Shown piece by piece: positions 15,294 through 26,700 of a DNA stretch of 39,811 nucleotides (position 1 is the first letter of the stretch; each line of letters starts with the position of its first letter). Source of the stretch: Streptomyces sp. G44 (GTDB lineage: Bacteria > Actinomycetota > Actinomycetes > Streptomycetales > Streptomycetaceae); NCBI RefSeq assembly GCF_016905445.1, contig NZ_JAFEXF010000053.1:1-39811 (forward strand). The letters run 5' to 3'. The position numbers were made by a program, and so were the translations under genes. The notes beneath the pieces are model-generated. The model was not told the DNA's origin. It worked only from the letters and a program-made list of their open reading frames with translations, and did not search any database.

Positions 15294-16406
15294 CTACCAG
15301 GCCACCGGGAGCGTCTCCACGGACCGTGCCGTGAAGCGGAGTTCGTCGCGCGGCACCGCGAGCCGCACCGCGGGGAAGCGGTGCAGCAGCCGGGAGATGG
15401 CGATCCGCAGCTCCATGCGGGCCAGCGACGCGCCCATGCAGTAGTGGAGGCCGTGCCCGAAGGCCATGTGGCGGCTGTTGTCGCGGGTGATGTCGAGGGT
15501 GTCCTGCGGCTCTCCGGGCGGCCGGGCCCCGTTGGCCTCCAGCAGTGAACACGCCACGAACTCACCGGCCTTGATGGTCCGGTCGCCCATGGTCACGTCC
15601 TGTGTGGCGGTACGCGGCGAGGCGTGCGGGATGATCGTCACGCTGCGGATCACTTCCTCCACCGCGTGGTCGGCCAGGTCCGGGCGTTCGATGAGCAGGG
15701 CCAGCTGGTCCGGGTTCTCCAGGAGCCCGACGAGGCCGAGGCCGAGGGTGCCGCCGGTGATCGGGATGAAGGAGGCCAGGAGGGTCGCGGCGGTGCCGGT
15801 GAGTTCCGCGTCCGTGAGGCCGCGCCCGTGGTCGCGGATCAGCCGGCCGAGCAGATCGTCGCCGGGCCTGCGGCGCTTGTGCCGCATGAGCTTGTCGAGG
15901 TAGGCGAGGTAGGCGGTTCCCGCCAGGTCGCGCTGTTCCCGGTCGGGGTTGTCGAGGCGGTTGGTGTCGAGGTGGCGGACGAGCTCCGCCTGGTCGTCGC
16001 GCGGGATGCCGAGCAGGGCGCAGCCGATCAGGCTGGTGACCGGCCAGACGAAGTGGGCCATGAGGTCGATCGGCTGTCCGGCGCCTGCCATGGCGTCCAG
16101 GCGGTCCCGCACGACGCCCTCGACGAGGGGTTCGAGGGCGCGGACCCGGCGGAGCGTGAACTCCCCCGTCAGCATCCTGCGCAGCCGGGTGTGCTCGGGC
16201 GGATCGTACTGGAGGAGGTTGCCGGGCTGGATCAGCCGCCGGGAGGCCTCGGGGGTCTTCGCGGGCGGCATGGTGCTGAACCTGGCGTCACCGAGGATCG
16301 CCCGCACCTCGTCGTAGCCGTTGGCGATCCAGGCTCGGTCCGAGGTTCCCGGTACGACGGTCGCGGCGAGCGGCGTCTGGTCGGAGACCTTCAACGGCTT
16401 GGGCAT
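15294..16406 (-). CDS. Cytochrome P450 (second in the tandem), highly atypical I-helix
   Basis: 370 aa, shorter than its neighbours mainly at the N-terminus. It has the haem loop FGHGLHYCMG with Cys323, the K-helix EEVIR and YDPPEHTRLRRML. At the I-helix oxygen site the sequence is ASFIPIT: aligned with the neighbours, both the acid and the alcohol residue are lost (Pro-Ile in their place), so proton delivery must be unusual or the protein may have another role, such as scaffold. Translation start is supported by AAAGGAAA upstream. It lies 40 bases after the first P450 and 12 before the third. Confidence 0.92.
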   Translation of the reverse strand: MPKPLKVSDQTPLAATVVPGTSDRAWIANGYDEVRAILGDARFSTMPPAKTPEASRRLIQPGNLLQYDPPEHTRLRRMLTGEFTLRRVRALEPLVEGVVRDRLDAMAGAGQPIDLMAHFVWPVTSLIGCALLGIPRDDQAELVRHLDTNRLDNPDREQRDLAGTAYLAYLDKLMRHKRRRPGDDLLGRLIRDHGRGLTDAELTGTAATLLASFIPITGGTLGLGLVGLLENPDQLALLIERPDLADHAVEEVIRSVTIIPHASPRTATQDVTMGDRTIKAGEFVACSLLEANGARPPGEPQDTLDITRDNSRHMAFGHGLHYCMGASLARMELRIAISRLLHRFPAVRLAVPRDELRFTARSVETLPVAW

Positions 16407-16446
16407 GGACGTTTCCTTTCCCGCACGGGTCCGGCGGAGCGTGACG

Positions 16447-17652
16447 TCACCAGATCACCGGCAGTACGTCGACTCCGTAGTTGGGCGTCCAGGTCCGGTA
16501 CCGCAGCTGTTCGGGCGGCACGGCGAGCCGCAGTCCGGGGAACCTGCGCAGCAGGGCGGGCAGGGCGGTCCGCAGCTCCAGCCTGGCGAGCGAGGCGCCC
16601 AGGCAGTGGTGGATGCCGTGCCCGAGGGCCAGGTGGCCGCTGCTGTCACGGGTGATGTCGAGGGTGTCGTGCGGCACTCCCGGGAGCCGGGCGCGGTTGA
16701 CCGCGAGCAGGGAGCACATCACCAGCTCGCCCGTCCTGATGACCTGTTCGCCCACGCGTACGTCCGTGAGGGCGTAGCGGGGGATGGAGTTCGGGACGGA
16801 CGAGACGTAGCGGAGCAGTTCCTCCACCGCCCGGTCGGTCAGCTCCGGCCGGTCCAGGAAGAGGGCGAGCTGGTCGGGGTACTGGAGCAGGGCGAGCGGG
16901 GCCAGGGCCAGCATTCCGCCGACGTTCTCGATGCTGGAGCCGAGGAGTGTCGCGGCGATGCCCGTCAGTTCCTCGTCGGTGACGCCCGCGCCGTGCTCGC
17001 GGATCAGCATGCCCAGCAGGTCGTCGCCGGGGTCGCGGCGCTTTCGCCGGACGAGCCTTCTGAGGTAGGTGACGAACGCGTTTCCCGCCGCCCGCATCCG
17101 TTCCCGCTCGCGGGGGTCGGCGCGGTGGTCGGTGGCGGCGGCGGAGGTGGAGACGAAGTGGCGGGCCAGGTCGGCCGCGTCGTCGCGGGGCACACCGAGC
17201 AGGGCGCAGCCGACCTGGCCGGGGATGGGCAGGGCGAAGGTGGGCATCAGGTCGGCCGGAGGCCCGGCGAGTTCCAGCACGTCCAGGCAGTCCGTCACGA
17301 TCTCCGTCACGAAGGGCTCCAGGCGGCGGATGCGCCGGACGGTGAACTCGGGCACGAGCATGCGCCGCAGCCGGGTGTGGTCGGGCGGGTCGTACCGCAG
17401 GAGGTTGCCGATCTCCACGCGTGCCGCGGCGCCGTGCGTCTGCGTGGGCGGCGGCACCATGCTGAACCTGTGGTCGTCGCCGAGGATCGCCCGCACCTCG
17501 TCGAAGCCGGTGGCGAGCCAGTGCCAGCCCGCGGCGGTCCCCTGGGCGTCGACCCGGGCGAGTGGTGTCCGCGCGCTGATGTCCGCCAGTTCGGGCATGG
17601 GTTCTATGCCGTGACGGCGCGTGTGCGCGGCGGTTCTCAGTCGCTTCGGCAT
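16447..17652 (-). CDS. Cytochrome P450 (first in the tandem), Oxy-like
   Basis: 401 aa from the ATG at 17652; an ATG at 17670 would add six residues but has no Shine-Dalgarno, whereas GAAGGGA lies 6 bases before 17652. The haem loop is LALGHGIHHCLG with the Cys ligand at residue 350; the highly conserved Phe of FxxGxxxCxG is Leu. The K-helix EELLR is intact. The I-helix reads SSIENVGG, giving Glu-Asn at the acid-alcohol pair. It starts right after the NRPS-B stop (17710), so it is probably cotranscribed with the synthetases. A role in oxidising the NRPS-bound peptide is inferred from the X domain and gene order. Confidence 0.92.
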   Translation of the reverse strand: MPKRLRTAAHTRRHGIEPMPELADISARTPLARVDAQGTAAGWHWLATGFDEVRAILGDDHRFSMVPPPTQTHGAAARVEIGNLLRYDPPDHTRLRRMLVPEFTVRRIRRLEPFVTEIVTDCLDVLELAGPPADLMPTFALPIPGQVGCALLGVPRDDAADLARHFVSTSAAATDHRADPRERERMRAAGNAFVTYLRRLVRRKRRDPGDDLLGMLIREHGAGVTDEELTGIAATLLGSSIENVGGMLALAPLALLQYPDQLALFLDRPELTDRAVEELLRYVSSVPNSIPRYALTDVRVGEQVIRTGELVMCSLLAVNRARLPGVPHDTLDITRDSSGHLALGHGIHHCLGASLARLELRTALPALLRRFPGLRLAVPPEQLRYRTWTPNYGVDVLPVIW

Positions 17653-17658
17653 CCAGGG

Positions 17659-17665
17659 TCCCTTC
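17659..17665 (-). promoter_or_regulatory. Shine-Dalgarno deciding the first P450 start
   Basis: GAAGGGA on the minus strand ends 6 bases before the ATG at 17652. The alternative ATG at 17670 is preceded only by a CGGCACA repeat without any purine-rich site. Confidence 0.55.
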
Positions 17666-17709
17666 GTCATCCGTGTGCCGTGTGCCGTGTCAGGGGCCGG
17701 GGGTGGCGT

Positions 17710-20700
17710 TCACCGCGTTCCGGTGTCGTCGGCTCCGCGGAGTTTCGCCGCGAGGATGCCGCCGATGTCCGACGACGGCACGGGCTGGAGCATGGTGTAG
17801 TGGCTCGCGGCGATCTCGTGCGCCTCGATGTCCCCCTCGACGAAGGGCCGCCAGCTCTCCCGGGCGGCCGGCGCGGTCAGTTCGGCGGGCCGCTCCGTGG
17901 CCGCGATGAAGAGCAGCAGGTCGCCGTGGAAGCGGCGCGGTGTGTGGTGCGGGGTGAGACGGCCGATGTTGTCGATCACGGCCTGGATGTTCGCCCTGAG
18001 GCCTTCGTCCATGCCCGTGCCGCCGTCCAGGCCCACGGTCCGGCCGCGCCGCCCCGGTGTCGGCTCCTCGTCCTGGCCGGGCCGGCTCCGGTGGCCGAGG
18101 TCGGCCCCGCCGGAGCCTTGGGGGTAGCCGTCCAGCACCGCGAGCAGCCGCACCTGTTCGCCCTGCTCTTCGAGGAGGGTGGCGACCGCGTGGGCGAGCA
18201 GGCCGCCGAGGGACCACCCGAGGAGGTGGTAGGGGCCGGTGGGCTGGACGGTCCTGATCTGCTCGGCGTAGTCGGCCGCCATCTCCGCCACGCTGCGCGG
18301 CATGGGCTCCGGTTCGGCGAGTCCGCGCGCCTGCACGCCGTACACGGGCAGGTCCTCGGGCAGGTGCCGCAGGAGTGCCGCGTAGGCCCAGCTCAGTCCC
18401 GTACCGGTGTGGAGGCAGAACAGCGGGGGGCGGCTGCCCGCCGGGCGCAGCGGCAGCAGCACCTCGAGGTCGCCGTGGTCGCCGCCTGCGCGGCGGGCCG
18501 CCCCGGCACCGCGCCTCCCGTCCTGGCTCCTGCCGCGCAGGGCGAGCAGGCCCGTGGCCGTGCGCTTCGCGCGCTCCCCGGTGCGCAGCATCCGGGCGCC
18601 CTCGGGGCCGAAGGGGCAGGGGACGAACCGCGCACCGGTCGGGCCCGGGGCGTCCGCGTACCCCCGTGCCAGCGCGGGTCCCGCGACGTACACCTCGCCG
18701 GTGCCGCCCGGTGGGACGGGGCGCAGGAAGTCGTCCAGGACGAAGGCCCTGGTGTTGGACACCGGGCGCCCCGCGGGGGCCTCCAAGGGGAGGGGCTCGC
18801 CGGGCGCTGTCCTGTGTTCGAGCCACGCGCCCGCGGTCTCCGCCGCGCCGTGGACGCCGACCAGCGCGGTCCGCGGGTGGCGGTCCAGCCACTCCCGGGT
18901 GTCCTCCACCGCTGTCACGCCGGTGTCGTCCACGACCGTGACGGCGGTGAACGGCGGTTGTCCTGCCGCCGGTTCGGGGAGTGTCGGCAGCAGTTCGCGG
19001 GTGGTGACGAGATGCTGTGCGGTGTCCGGCCCGGCGGTCGGCACCGCGTCCTCGCCGGGCACGTCGAGCCGGACGCCGCCGCCCTCGCACAGGGCCGCGA
19101 GCAGGGGTGTCAGGAGCGCGGAGACGGGGGCGCGTGCGTCGAGGACGGTCACCGCGTGCCGTGCCGGCGCGACGCGCGTCCGGTGCGCGGTCCGGTCGCT
19201 CAGCGTCCGGTGCTCGATGACGGCGCCCGCGACGGGACCGTCGGCTCCGCCGGGCGCCGTGGTGCTGAGGACGAGCGCCGCCTGGGCGGGCAGCGGCAGC
19301 CGTCCGTTCGCGCCGTCGGCGACGGCCTCCCCGGCCACGGCGGACGCACCGCCGGCCGCGGCCGTCTCCGGCTCGTCGAGCACCAGCATCGGTACGGTGA
19401 TGCCGTCGGCCAGGAGCGGGGCCAGTGCCCTGTCGCAGACCAGGGCCGCGGGGGTGGCCCGCCGCAGACACGAGGCGATGTCCTCCATGAGCCGGTTCGG
19501 GTCGGCGAACGAGCAGGCGGCGCCGGACCGGAGCACGCCGAGCAGCGCGACGACGAGTCCGGCGGTGGACGGCAGCGCCACGAGGACCACGTCCTCCGCG
19601 CCGATCCCCCGCGCGGCCAGTCGGCCGGCGAGCCGCCCGGCCGCGGCGTCCAGGGCGCCGTGGGTGAGCGTGCCGTGCCGGTCCGTGACGGCCATCGCGC
19701 CGGGGCGCAGGGCGGCCTGCTCGGCGAGGAGGGCGACGACGGTGCGGTCCGGCACCTCCACCGCCGTGTCGTTCCAGCCCTCCACCACTTGGCGGCGCTC
19801 GGCCGGGTCGAGGAGGATGTCCACCTGGCTCAGGCGCAGCCCCGGGTCGGCCGTGACCTGGGCCAGGACGCGGACGAACCGCCGCACGAGCGCGGTGACG
19901 GTGGACCGGTCGAACAGCTCGGCCGCGTAGCGGACGGCGCCGTCGACGCCGGCGGGGCGGCTCTCGGCGCCGTACCGCTCGGTGAGGCTGATCGCCAGGT
20001 CCAGTTCGCTCACGGGCGTTCCCACGGGCAGGCGGGTGGTGCTCAGGCCCGGCAGGGCCGGTGACTCCCATATCTCGGCGGCGTCACCGTGGACTTCGAG
20101 CAGGACCTGGAACACGGGGTGCGCCGCGGAAGGCGGCAGCGAAAGAACTTCCACGAGGCGTGCGAACGGCACGTCGGTGTTCTGCGACGCCCTTTGCCGG
20201 GTGTCGCGTGCCCGGCCGAGCAGTTCGCGGAACGTGGGGTCGCCGGAGGCGTCCGTCCGCAGCGCCATCGGGTCGGCGAAGGGACCCACCAGGCCGTCCA
20301 GGTCGCCGTCCTCGTCGCGCAGCGGCTGCACGGTGCCGAGGGTGACGTCCGGCCCCGCCCCGAGCCCCGTCAGGAGCAGGGTGAGCGCGGCCTGCAACGC
20401 CATGGAGACCGTCGCCCCCTCGTCCTCGGCCACCTCCTTCAGCCGGGCGTGCGTGTCGCCGTCGAGGACCAGCGGCACCGAGTCGGCCCGATGGGAGGCG
20501 ACCGGCGGCCGGGGCCGGTCCGTCGGCAGGGCGGACTCCGCGCCCACGCCCGCCAGCACCTTCTTCCAGTGCGCGAACTGCTCGCCGATCAGGCTGTCCG
20601 GGTCCCGCTCGTCCCGGAGCATCTCGCGCTCCCACAGCGCGTAGTCGGCGAATTGCAGGGGCAGCGGGGCGCGTTCGGGGGCCCGGCCCTCACGGCGCGC

Positions 20701-23700
20701 TCCGTAGGCCGCCGCCAGGTCACGGACCAGGACGGTCAGCGATCCGTCGTCCGTGGCGATGCGGTGCACCACCAGCAGCAGGACGTGCTCGGTTCCGGAG
20801 AGCGCGAAGAGGCGGCACGTCCACGGCGTCTCCCGGGCGAGGTCGAACTCGTACCCGGCGTGGTCGGTGAGGAGAGCGGGCAGGTCCTCCTCGGTCGCCG
20901 GTGTCACCGGCAGCGCGGGCCGGGCCGCGTCGGCGTCCAGGACGTGCTGGTACAGCTCACCGCTCTCGGCGCGGGTGAAGGTGGTACGCAGCATGTCGTG
21001 CCGTGCGGCGACGTCGCCGAGGGCGGCCTCCAGCGCCTGGCGGTCGAGGGCGCCGCGCAGGCGCAGTGCGACGGGGGCCCGCCGGACGGCCGCGCCGGGG
21101 TGCTCCTGTTCCAGGCGCCAGGTGCGGGTCTGGCTCGCCGTGGCGGGGATCTCGTCGGGGTGGTCGACCGGCCGCAGCTCCGGGAGCTCCTTCGAGGTCA
21201 GCAGCCTGGCGACGCCGAGGGGGGTGGAGGCGCCGAAGAAGCGCCGCATGCTGAGCTCGATCCCGAACTCCTCGCGGATCCGCGCGGCGAGGCGCATCGC
21301 GAGGCCCGAGTCGCCGCCCAGGTCGAAGAAGTTGTCGTCGATGCCCACCCGTTCGAGGTCCAGGATCTCCGCGAAGAGCGCGCAGAGGGTCGCCTGGGTC
21401 TCGTTCTCCGGTTCCCGGCCGGAGACCCGGCCCGCGAAGTCGGGGGCGGGCAGGGCCCTGCGGTTCACCTTGCCGTTGCGGGTGAGCGGCAGCTTGTCGA
21501 GGACCACGACCGAGGCCGGAACCATGTACGAGGGCAGGGCGCGGGCGAGGTGCTCGCGGATCGCCTCCACGTCTATGTCCGTGTCTGTGTCCGTGTCCGT
21601 GTCTGTGTCTGTGTCTGTGTCCGTGTCCGTGTCTGTGTCTGTGTCTGTGTCCGTGTCCGTGTCTGTGTCTGTGTCTGTGTCCGTGCCTGCGTCCGTGGCG
21701 GCCGGGGTGTCGGGTACGACGTAGCCGATCAGGCGCTGGTCGCCGGGCCGGTCCTCACGGAGCACGGCCACGGCCTGCCGTACCGCTGGGTGCGAGACGA
21801 GCACGGCCTCGATCTCGCCCAGCTCCACCCGGAAGCCGCGGATCTTGATCTGTTCGTCCGCGCGTCCCACGAACAGCAGCTGCCCGTCGGCCGTCCAGCG
21901 GGCCAGGTCCCCGGTCCGGTACATCCGTGCACCGGCGGCGAAGGGGCAGGCCACGAACCGCTCGGCGGTCAGGCCGGGACGGCCGACGTAACCGCGGGCC
22001 ACGCCCGGCCCCGCGATGTACACCTCTCCGGTGACGCCGGGCGGCACCGGATGGAGGAAGCCGTCGAGGACGTATGTCGCGACGTTGCCCAGCGGGCGGC
22101 CGATCGGCGGCGGGCCGTCGTTCGACCTGATCTCCTCGTCGACGGGCCCGGCGGTGGCCATCACGGTCGCCTCGGTGGGGCCGTAGGTGTTCCACACCCG
22201 TGCCTGCGGGGTCCAGCGGCTCGCCAGGTCGGCGGTGAGCAGCTCCGCTCCGAGGACCCAGTTGCCCACGCCGGTGACGTCGTCGGGGTCCAGCAGGGTC
22301 AGCAGGGACGGCACCACGCTGGCGGTGGTGACACCCGAGGCCCGGATCATCTCGGCCAGTGCTCCCGGCTCGGCCCGCTCCTGGCCCGAGGCGATGACCA
22401 GCGTGCCGCCGCCCGCGAGGGTGACCGCCACGTCGAGCACCGCCGCGTCGAAGCCGAACGACGCGAATTGCAGGACGGCCACGCCCTCGGCGACACCCAG
22501 CGCGGGCCGCATCACCTCGGCCAGGTTCGCCACGCCGCCGTGCGCCACGGCCACGCCCTTGGGGCGGCCGGTCGACCCGGAGGTGTAGATGACGTAGGCG
22601 AGCCGGTCCGGCGTGAGGGCCGTGTCGAGCGGCGCCGTCCGGTCCGCCGGCGCGGCCGAGAGCGCCCGCGCGGTCTCCACCTGGTCGAGCAGCACCGCCC
22701 GTGCCGCTCCCATCGTCAGTCCGTCCAGGGAGTCGCCGGAGCCGAGCACCACCTGCGCGCCGCTGTCGGCGATGACGTGGTCCAGCCGGTCCGCCGGGTA
22801 TTCGGGGTCCAGCGGCACGAACGCGCCGCCCGCCCGCCACACCGCAAGCTCGCCGACGATCATGTCGATCCCGCGCGGCAGGCACAGGCCCACCCGGGAC
22901 TCGCGGCCCACGCCGAGCCCGGCCAGGTGGCGGGCCAGCCGGTCGGCCCGGTCCGCCAGCTCCCCGTACGACAGGGCGTCCCGGCCGCACCGCACCGCCA
23001 CCGCGTCGGGTGCGTGGTGTGCCCGTGCCCGGAACAGTTCCGGTACCAGCGCGTCGGGGACGGTCGCCTCCGTGGCGTTCCACCGCTCGGTCACCAGGGA
23101 CCGTTCGGCCTCGTCCGAGAGGTCGATCCGGCCGACGGGAAGCCGGGGGTCCCCCGCCATCTGCCGCAGGACCCGCACCAGGCGGTCGAGCAGGGCCCGG
23201 GCGGCCGGCTCCTCGAAGGCGTCGGACCGGTAGGTGAGCCGCATCCGCAGCCCGCCGAGCGGGTCCACCACGAGGCCGAGCGGGTAGTTGATCGACTCGC
23301 GCATCCCGGCCTCGGTGAGGGTCAGACCGGCCGGTGCGGGCTCGCGAGGTCCCGCACCGGGGCCGCTCGGCGCGGCCATGCCGGTGGGGAAGCTCTCGAA
23401 CGCCATGAGGGCGTCGAAGGTCGCTCCGGGCCCCGCGATCCGCTGGATGTCCCCGAGGCTCAGGTACTGATGGTCCATCAGGGCCGACTGCCGCGCCTGT
23501 ACGTCGGTGAGGAGCTCGGCGACGGTCCGCGCCGGTTCGCAGCGCACACGCACGGGGACGGTGTTGATGAACAGGCCCAACATGTCTTCCATGCCGGGCA
23601 GTTCCGCGGGGCGGCCCGCGACGGACGCGCCGAACACCACGTCCTTGCGCCCCGCCAGCTGGCCGACGACGAGCGCCCAAGCGGCCTGGAGGACCGTGTT

Positions 23701-26700
23701 CAGCGTCACGTCGTGCGCGCGGGTCAGCTCGCCGAGCGCGGCCTCCAGCGTCTCGTCGGCGACGACGAAGACCTCACCGGAGGCGCCGGACGCCTCGACC
23801 GTCGCGCCCGGCGTCACGGGCACGACCAGTGTCGGCTCTTCCGCGCCGGACAGCTCCGCCCCCCACGCCTCCCGCGCCGCCTCCTTGTCCTGGCGGCCCA
23901 GCCAGGACAGGAACGTCGAGTAGGGCGTCACGGGAGGCAGACCGCCGGCGGTGCCCCCGGCTTCGTAGCAGGCCCACAGCTCGCGCCGCAGCACCGGCAA
24001 CGACCAGCCGTCGAGCACGATGTGATGGAGCGTCACCATCATGCGGTACCGCTCGTGGCCCGTCTTGACGAGCAGCACCTTCAAGAGCGGCGGCTTCTCC
24101 AGGTCGAAGCCCTTGTCCCGTTCCTCGTTCCCGATCCGCTCCGACTCCTCGCGGGCCGCGTCCTCGCCGAGTTCCGACAGGTCCTCCTCGCGCCAGGGCA
24201 GGACGGCCCGGGGCATCACGATCTGGACGGCCTGCCCGGACCCCGCCACCTGCCGGAAGCCCACGCGCAGGCTGGCGTGCCGGTCCAGGACCGACTGCCA
24301 GGAGGCCCTGAGGACCTCGGTGTCCAGCGGCCCTTCCAGGCCGACGATCATCTGCTCCACGTACACGTCCGGGCCGTCGTCCGCGAACATCGAGTGGAAG
24401 AGCAGGCCTTCCTGGAGCGGCGAGAGCGGCCAGATGTCTGCCAGGCCGGGTGCCGCCTCCTCCAGCTTGTCGACCTGGGTCGGGGTGAGCGATACCAGCG
24501 GGAAGTCGGAGGGCGTGTGGCCGCCCGCGGCGGGGTCGCCGCCGTGCGCGGCCAGGCCGGTCAGCATCGCGGCCCACCCCTCGGCCAGGGCGCGTGCCGA
24601 CGGCTCGTCGACGAGGTGTTCCGGGCAGGCCAGGCTCAGGGTGATGCGCGGCCCCTCGGGCAGGTCGTGGACGACGCCGGCGGCCTCCAGGGGGTGGGCG
24701 ACCGGGAGGCCCCCGTCACCGGGGTCGCCCGCCGTTCCGGGCTCCCCGTCCGTGGGGGTGCCGGGGAGGCGGCCGAGGTAGGTGAAGCCGATGCCGGCCT
24801 TCGGGAGGGCGGCCAGCTCCCGCGCGGTCTCGTCGTTGAGGTGGCGCAGCAGGCCGTATCCGAGGCCGTCGCCGGGGGCCGCGCGCAGTTGTTCCTTGAC
24901 CCGCTTCACCGCGTCGCCCGCGGCGGGGCCGCCGGTCAGGATCTCGTCGAGGTCGGCGGTGCCCGCGTCGAGCCGTACCGGGTGGGTGGCGGTGAACCAG
25001 CCGACCGTCCGCGAGAGGTCCATGCCGTCGGTCAGCGGCACGCGGCCGTGGCCCTCCACGTCCACGAGGAAGCCGCCCGCCGGGTCCCGGCCGTCACGCC
25101 ATCGCGCGACCGCGGCGGCGAGGCCGGTCAGGAGCACGTCGTCGACGCCCGCGTGGTACGCGGCGGGCACGGCGGTCAGCAGGGCGGAGGTGACCTCGGC
25201 CGGCACCGTCACCGTGACCCGCCGCACCGTGGCGGCGGCGTCGCCTGCCGGGTCCGCGGGCGCCTCGGTGAACCGCGGGTCCGGGCCCTGGAGCAGCGCG
25301 CTCCACCGCGGCAGTTCCGCGATCCGCTCGGCGCTGTGCGCCTGCTCGGCCAGGGCGCGCGCCCAGTGCCGGAACGAGGTGGGGACGGGGTCCAGTTCGG
25401 GCTTGCGGTCGGCGCTGAGCGCCGCGCAGGCCTGCTCCAGGTCGGGCAGCAGGACCCGCCACGACACCGCGTCCATCACGAGGTGGTCGACGACCAGCAG
25501 CAGCCGTCCGGCGGTGTCGGGGCCGCGGTCGAACCAGACCACCTGGAGCATGACGCCGGACCGGGGGTCGAGCCGGGCCACCGCCGCCCCGCTCTCCCCG
25601 GCGATGAGGCGCGCCAGGGCGTCGGCGTCCGTCGAGGCCGCGTCGACCCGGCGCACCCACGATCCGGCCGGTGCCGTGCCGGGGGCGGAGACCAGGAGCC
25701 GCCGCGGTTCCGTCTGGAGGCGTGCGCGCAGGATGTCGTGGTGGTCCACCACGGCGCGCACGGCGTCGGCCAGGGTCGCGGACCGCAGTCCGGCCGGGGC
25801 CTCGACGACGGCGGACTGGACGACCCTGCCCACGTGGTCGGCGCCGACGCGGTCGAGCAGCTCGTGCATCACCGGGGTCAGGGGCACCTCGCCGGTGCCG
25901 GGGTCGCCGGCGGTGGCCGTGCCGTCGGTGGGGACGGCGGCCAGCGCCAGGGCGGCCGGGGTCCGGTGTTCGAAGACCTGGCGGGCGGTGATCGCGAGGC
26001 CCGCGCGGCGGGCGCCGGACACCAGCATCATCGACAGGATCGAGTCGCCGCCGAGGGCGAAGAACGAGTCGTCGGCGCCGACGCGTTCGACGCCGAGCGC
26101 CTCGGCGAAGAGCCGGCACAGGACCGCTTCGACGGGCGTGCGCGGGTCGCGGCCGCCGTGGGCGGCGCGTGCGGGCGCGGGCAGGGCGGCCCGGTCGAGC
26201 TTGCCGCTCACGGTGAGGGGCAGCGCGTCGAGGACGACCACCGTCGACGGCACCATGTACTCCGGGAGGCGGGTGCCCGCGTACGCGCGCAGCGCCTCCG
26301 GGTCGACGGCGGTGTCGTCCCCGGCGTGCCGGGTGTCCTGGCCGTCCCGGGTGTGCGTGGCGGGGACGACGTACGCGACCAGGTGCTTGTCGCCGGGCCG
26401 GTCCTCGCGGGCGACGACCGCCACCTGGCCGACCGAGGCGTGCCGCGTGAGGACCGCCTCGATCTCGCCCGGTTCGACGCGGAACCCGCGCACCTTGACC
26501 TGATCGTCGGCCCGTCCGGCGAACGCCAGCTGTCCGTCGGCGGTCCACCGGGCGAGGTCCCCGGTCCGGTACATCCGTCCGCCCGCGCCGAAGGGGCAGG
26601 CCACGAACCGTTCGGCCGTCAGGTCCGGCCGCCCCGCGTAGCCGCGCGCCACGCCCGGCCCGGCGACGTACAGCTCGCCGGTCACGCCGGGCGGCACCGG

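Noticed and set aside
16441..16450. Perfect palindrome GTGACGTCAC between two P450 genes as an operator
   Set aside because: It overlaps the stop codon of the upstream gene in a tight operon; ten bases of symmetry with high GC can arise by chance and no promoter context is visible.
17652..17670. Upstream ATG start for the first P450
   Set aside because: No Shine-Dalgarno before 17670, whereas GAAGGGA is well placed for 17652; both remain possible.
16321..20064. Plus-strand open frame covering a P450 and the NRPS-B end
   Set aside because: It spans several well-supported minus-strand genes and their intergenic gaps and shows no protein-family motif.
21577..21696. CRISPR-like or regulatory array
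   Set aside because: Units are 6 bases without spacers and lie in frame in an A domain; it is a coding minisatellite.
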